Assembly: GCA_965224095.1 (NCBI GenBank)
Contig: OZ245039.1
Location: 372,001-436,000, forward strand
Source: JBPEWY01 sp965224095
GTDB taxonomy: Bacteria; Bacteroidota; Bacteroidia; Flavobacteriales; Flavobacteriaceae
Length of the DNA: 64,000 nucleotides
Direction of reading: 5' to 3'
The notes below the pieces were generated by a model that was given only the letters and a program-made list of their open reading frames with translations, was not told the DNA's origin and did not search any database. The position numbers and the translations under genes were made by a program. Every line of letters begins with the position of its first letter. Positions within the stretch are counted from its first letter, which is position 1. Positions 60,360 to 64,000 of this stretch are shown here, in pieces.

Positions 60360-60947
60360 TTAAATGATTTCTAAAAAATTTGAAAGGATCCGGGCTCCTG
60401 TTTTACCGCTTTTTTCGGGGTGAAACTGTACTCCGAAATAGTTGTTTTTTTGCAAGGCGGCGGCATAGTTCAATTCATAGCGCCCCATAGCTGCCGTTTC
60501 CTTACATGGCGCTGCATAATAACTGTGAACGGAATACATATATTCATGTTCCGGAATACCTTTAAATAGCGGGCCTCTTAGTTCAAAAATAGTATTCCAG
60601 CCTATTTGCGGCACTTTAATACCATCGGGAAATCGTTTTACTTCCGTATCGAAAACTCCGAATCCGTATGTGCTGCCCTCCTCCGAAAAATTACACAGTA
60701 ACTGCATTCCCAGGCATATTCCCAGTACAGGCTGCTTCAATTGGGGGATCATAGTATTTAATCCGGTTTCTTCCAGTTTTTTCATGGCAGCTGCAGCTTG
60801 CCCCACTCCCGGAAAAATCACCTTATCTGCCTGTCTTATCTCACCAGGATTGGATGAGAGAAGTGCACTTACTCCCAGTCGGTTTAACGCAAACTCAATA
60901 CTTTTGGTATTCCCCGCACCGTAATCTATGATAGCTACCTTACTCAT
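60360..60947 (-). CDS. hisH: imidazole glycerol phosphate synthase subunit HisH
   Basis: 195 residues, a class I glutamine amidotransferase. The nucleophile Cys is in LGICLGMQLL and the His/Glu pair is in FHPEKSGKTG. It starts with AIIDYGAGNTKSI, as usual. It makes ammonia from glutamine for HisF. Its start overlaps the hisB stop by 4 bases. Confidence 0.98.
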   Translation of the reverse strand: MSKVAIIDYGAGNTKSIEFALNRLGVSALLSSNPGEIRQADKVIFPGVGQAAAAMKKLEETGLNTMIPQLKQPVLGICLGMQLLCNFSEEGSTYGFGVFDTEVKRFPDGIKVPQIGWNTIFELRGPLFKGIPEHEYMYSVHSYYAAPCKETAAMGRYELNYAAALQKNNYFGVQFHPEKSGKTGARILSNFLEII

Positions 60948-62080
60948 AACATTCCCTTGGTTGACGGTAAGATTAATTTTTCTGCATCTCTTTTTACAGC
61001 CGCCTTTATCGCTTTTGAAAAAGCTTTGAAAATGGCTTCTATTTTATGGTGTTCGTTTTCGCCTTCCGCCTTAATATTTAGGTTTGCTTTGGCGGCATCA
61101 CTAAACGATTTAAAAAAGTGTTTAAACATTTCCGTAGGCATTTTTCCAATCATTTCTCTTTTAAAAGTAGCATCCCAAACCAACCAGTTTCTCCCTCCAA
61201 AATCCAGAGCTACCTGAGCCAGACTATCATCCATGGGTAAACAAAAGCCATATCGTTCAATTCCCAGCTTATTCCCCAAAGCACTATGCACGGCTTCTCC
61301 CAGTGCTATGGCCGTATCTTCAATGGTATGGTGTTCATCTACTTCCAGGTCGCCCGATACTTTTATAGTCAAATCCATATGCCCATGCCTTGCCAGTTGA
61401 TCCAGCATATGATCAAAAAAAGCAATTCCGGTATTTATCGTGCTTTTACCGGTCCCATCCAGATTTATTCCGACAAAAACATCTGTTTCATGGGTTATCC
61501 TGTGAACCTCAGCGATTCTGGATTTTAATTTTAAAAATCTATATATCTGTTCCCAGTCGTTTGTTTCCAGTGCAATGAACGTATTTAAAACATCATTGTT
61601 TACCGTTGTTTCACCAAGACCCAAATGGGTGTTATCGTTAATAAAGATTCCTTTAGCTCCCAGATTTCGGGCCAATTCCATATCGGTTAACCGATCGCCT
61701 ATAACAAACGAATTTTCCAGGTCGTATGCTGCTTCAAAAAAATCGGTGAGCAGTCCCGTTCCCGGTTTTCTGGTATTCTTATTCTCGTGTGGAAAAGTTC
61801 GGTCGATAAACACTTTAGAAAAAACAACTCCTTCGCCCTTGTAGGTGTCCATTATAAAATTGTGAACGGGCCAAAATGTTTCCTCCGGAAACGATTCACT
61901 CCCCAAACCGTCCTGATTTGTAATCATTACCAGTTCGTATTCCAATTCTCTTGCAATCTTCCCCAGATAGGTCATGCATTTCGGATAAAATATCATTTTA
62001 TCGAACGCATCTATCTGCTCATCGGCTGTTTCTTTAATGATGGTACCATCTCTGTCAATAAACAAAACTTTTTTAGCCAT
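60944..62080 (-). CDS. hisB: bifunctional histidinol-phosphatase/imidazole glycerol phosphate dehydratase
   Basis: 378 residues. The N-terminal domain (1-165) is a HAD phosphatase with FIDRDGTIIKE and later FVIGDRLTDMELA. The C-terminal domain (about 185-378) is the dehydratase with the paired His motifs FFDHMLDQLARHGHMDL and DEHHTIEDTAIALG, and the second set in EHHKIEAIFKA, which bind two metal ions. It carries out steps 6 and 8 of the pathway. It overlaps hisC by 8 bases. Confidence 0.98.
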   Translation of the reverse strand: MAKKVLFIDRDGTIIKETADEQIDAFDKMIFYPKCMTYLGKIARELEYELVMITNQDGLGSESFPEETFWPVHNFIMDTYKGEGVVFSKVFIDRTFPHENKNTRKPGTGLLTDFFEAAYDLENSFVIGDRLTDMELARNLGAKGIFINDNTHLGLGETTVNNDVLNTFIALETNDWEQIYRFLKLKSRIAEVHRITHETDVFVGINLDGTGKSTINTGIAFFDHMLDQLARHGHMDLTIKVSGDLEVDEHHTIEDTAIALGEAVHSALGNKLGIERYGFCLPMDDSLAQVALDFGGRNWLVWDATFKREMIGKMPTEMFKHFFKSFSDAAKANLNIKAEGENEHHKIEAIFKAFSKAIKAAVKRDAEKLILPSTKGML

Positions 62081-63125
62081 GGTTGATTTTTTTTAGCGTA
62101 TTGATTAATAAATCATTTTCCTGAGTGGTTCCTATAGTGAATCGCAAACAGTTTTGACATCCGGGTTGTTTTGAACGATTCCTGACCACAATACCTGCAT
62201 TCAGTAATTGATTGTATCGTTTAACCGCATCGTCAACCTTAACCATAAAAAAATTGGCCTCGGTAGAATATACTTTCTCAACGCAGTTAACGGTTAAAAG
62301 GAGTTCCGAAAGTCTTTCCCTCTCTTTAATGATCGCATAGGTTTCATACCGGTATTTTTTTAAACCATTCAATGCATTCAATGCAAAGCGCTGTGTTAAT
62401 TCATTCACATTATACGGTGGTTTTATTTTATCAAGTACGGTAATTATTTGATGTGAAGCATAACAAATTCCCAGGCGAATACCTGCCATGCCGAATGCCT
62501 TGGAGAGCGTTTGTATCACGACCAGATTTGGCCATTTTTCCAATTGTTGCACCCAGCTTTTCTGTTTGGAAAAATCTATATACGCTTCATCGACTACCAC
62601 CAATCCGTTAAACACTTCAAGCAATTGGGTTATAACATTGGCATCTATAGTATTCCCGGTGGGATTATTAGGGGAACACAGAAAAATAATCCTTGTGGTT
62701 TTATTAATACGTTTTTTAATTTTCTCAAAATCCGGTTGAAAATCCGATGTTAATAAAACCTCCTGATTTTCTATATCGTTAATAGCCGCTGTTACTCCGT
62801 ACATTCCGTAGGTAGGGGGCAGCGTTATGATATTATCAAGACCCGGCTCGCAAAAGGCGCGGACTAATAAATCCAATACTTCATCACTGCCATTACCCAG
62901 TAAGATCTGATCAGATTTACACTGACGTAGTTTTGCCAGGCGTTTTTTTAGTATTCTCTGTTTAGGGTCGGGATACCTATTTACTTCCGAAGGAAACGGG
63001 TTCTCATTGGCATCCAGGAAAACCATATCGGTTCGGTTTCCCTTAAACTCATCTCTGGCAGAAGCATAGGGTTTTAGTGCTTTAATATTATTTCGTACCA
63101 GTGTATCCAGGTTAAATTTTTTCAT
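62073..63125 (-). CDS. hisC: histidinol-phosphate aminotransferase
   Basis: 350 residues, a fold-type I PLP enzyme. The PLP Lys is in TLSKAFGMAGIRLG, with the Asn/Asp pair in SPNNPTGN and VVDEAYIDF. It exchanges the amino group between glutamate and imidazole acetol phosphate (step 7). It overlaps hisB by 8 bases and hisD by 14 bases. Confidence 0.97.
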   Translation of the reverse strand: MKKFNLDTLVRNNIKALKPYASARDEFKGNRTDMVFLDANENPFPSEVNRYPDPKQRILKKRLAKLRQCKSDQILLGNGSDEVLDLLVRAFCEPGLDNIITLPPTYGMYGVTAAINDIENQEVLLTSDFQPDFEKIKKRINKTTRIIFLCSPNNPTGNTIDANVITQLLEVFNGLVVVDEAYIDFSKQKSWVQQLEKWPNLVVIQTLSKAFGMAGIRLGICYASHQIITVLDKIKPPYNVNELTQRFALNALNGLKKYRYETYAIIKERERLSELLLTVNCVEKVYSTEANFFMVKVDDAVKRYNQLLNAGIVVRNRSKQPGCQNCLRFTIGTTQENDLLINTLKKINHG

Positions 63126-64000
63126 CGGAAATTTTTTTTAGTCGGATGGAAACTGCATTTCTATGGGCTATTAGTCCTTCTGCTTCCGCCATAAGTTCTA
63201 TACCCGGACCAATGGTTTGCAATCCCTTTTTAGTAATTTTTTGAAAGCTTATACTTTTTAAAAAGCTATCCAGGTTCACCCCGGAATAAGCTTTAGAGAA
63301 TCCATTTGTGGGTAAGGTATGATTGGTTCCGGATGCATAATCGCCTGCTGCTTCCGGGGCATAGTTTCCAATAAATACAGAACCCGCATTGAGAATTCCC
63401 CGAACGAATAAATCTTCCCGGTGCGAGCAAATTATAAAATGTTCCGGTCCATATTCATTAATAAAATCAAGCGATGTAGCATCATCTTCGAAGCAAATAA
63501 ACTTGGCATGTTTCAGTGCTTTCTCTGCCGTTTTTTTCCTGGGAAGATCAGTAATTTGCTTTTGTATGGAGGCAATAACCTGTTCGGAAAACCCCGGAAG
63601 TGTAGATACTAAAATCACCTGGCTGTCGGTTCCGTGTTCCGCCTGACTCAGTAAATCGGCAGCTACAAAATCTGCATCCGCTTTTTTATCCGCAAAAACC
63701 AGTAGCTCAGAAGGACCTGCAGGCATATCAATAGCTACTCCGTATTTGGTAGCCATTTGTTTGGCTACCGTTACAAACTGATTCCCCGGACCAAATATTT
63801 TATAAACCGCGGGAATCGTTTTGGTTCCGAAGGTCATAGCAGCGATTGCCTGAATTCCGCCTACCGTATATATTTGTTTTATTCCGCAAATACCCGCGGT
63901 ATAAAGAAGTACGGGATTAACGGTTCCGTTCTTATCGGGAGGAGTACACATTACAATTTCGTTACATCCGGCAATAGCTGCGGGAACAGCCAGCATAAGG
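63112..64000 (-). CDS. hisD: histidinol dehydrogenase, N-terminal part outside the window
   Basis: 296 codons of the C-terminal part are present; the frame remains open through 64000 and continues upstream (the ATG at 63996 is internal). Segments seen: GGIQAIAAMTFGT, KIFGPGNQFVTVAK, DMPAGPSELLVFAD, AEHGTDSQVILVS, YGPEHFIICS and the zinc/catalytic region near DYASGTNHTLPT. It oxidises histidinol to histidine in the final two steps. The first visible gene of the operon; hisG would be expected further upstream, outside the window. Confidence 0.96.
   Translation of the reverse strand, partial: LMLAVPAAIAGCNEIVMCTPPDKNGTVNPVLLYTAGICGIKQIYTVGGIQAIAAMTFGTKTIPAVYKIFGPGNQFVTVAKQMATKYGVAIDMPAGPSELLVFADKKADADFVAADLLSQAEHGTDSQVILVSTLPGFSEQVIASIQKQITDLPRKKTAEKALKHAKFICFEDDATSLDFINEYGPEHFIICSHREDLFVRGILNAGSVFIGNYAPEAAGDYASGTNHTLPTNGFSKAYSGVNLDSFLKSISFQKITKKGLQTIGPGIELMAEAEGLIAHRNAVSIRLKKISDEKI

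Noticed and set aside
1..64000. tRNA, rRNA, CRISPR, insertion sequence or prophage features
   Set aside because: No cloverleaf, rRNA-like stretch, regularly spaced repeat, transposase or phage structural gene was recognised.

Overview
The window looks like the chromosome of a Bacteroidota bacterium, most probably Flavobacteriia. GC content is low to moderate. Many products are lipoproteins or have SusC/Cna-type carboxypeptidase-like N-termini on outer-membrane barrels. LytTR/LytS signalling, M13 and S9 peptidases, DUF4251-like and DUF2461 proteins and Bacteroidota-type TAnnTTTG promoter boxes are present, and Shine-Dalgarno sites are weak. I see no rRNA, tRNA, CRISPR array, insertion sequence or prophage. 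Family assignments come from reading the proteins by eye; no search was run.

Layout. 1-9.2 kb: an ECF sigma operon with a serine hydrolase carrying TPRs, an M13 peptidase, a bestrophin, a membrane-anchored winged-helix regulator with a divergent lipoprotein, and a LytTR two-component pair. 9.4-24.2 kb: an outer-membrane barrel, small lipoproteins, a second serine hydrolase, a membrane AraC regulator, an Asp-box lipoprotein operon, an OmpR-type two-component pair, an ABC-2 exporter and an AraC/CPBP pair. 24.3-26.2 kb: an astacin-like protease without a signal peptide and a small membrane protein. 26.4-31.5 kb: a metal island (P1B-ATPase, TonB receptor, His/Cys-rich secreted protein, Fur-family regulator). 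31.5-34.3 kb: a BtpA-family TIM barrel divergent from psuK-psuG. 34.2-42.6 kb: a matrixin-like protease with an unusual Trp/Val/Cys-rich N-terminus, a patatin-like hydrolase, DinB and SRPBCC/ArsR genes, and an M19-like hydrolase with a small partner. 42.8-50.6 kb: an EF-G paralogue, a DnaQ/GIY-YIG fusion, a prolyl oligopeptidase and a 3D-domain protein. 50.6-52.5 kb: a DUF692 (MNIO) enzyme fused to a DUF2063-like partner, directly preceded by a small protein with two Cys boxes. 52.7-58.2 kb: housekeeping and hypothetical genes. 58.2-64 kb: the histidine operon hisD-C-B-H-A-F-IE, with hisD cut by the window edge.

The most interesting result is the MNIO locus, which reads as a candidate ribosomal-peptide or metal-binding-peptide maturation system. 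It is transcribed from a good Bacteroidota promoter with a G4/C4 dyad upstream. Similar dyads (roughly AAAAGGGG, 4-7 mostly A/T bases, then C-rich) lie in front of the astacin, the 142-residue membrane protein, the matrixin, the patatin and the M19-like operon. This suggests one unrecognised regulon joining mostly signal-less hydrolases with the MNIO system. The regulator is not identified.
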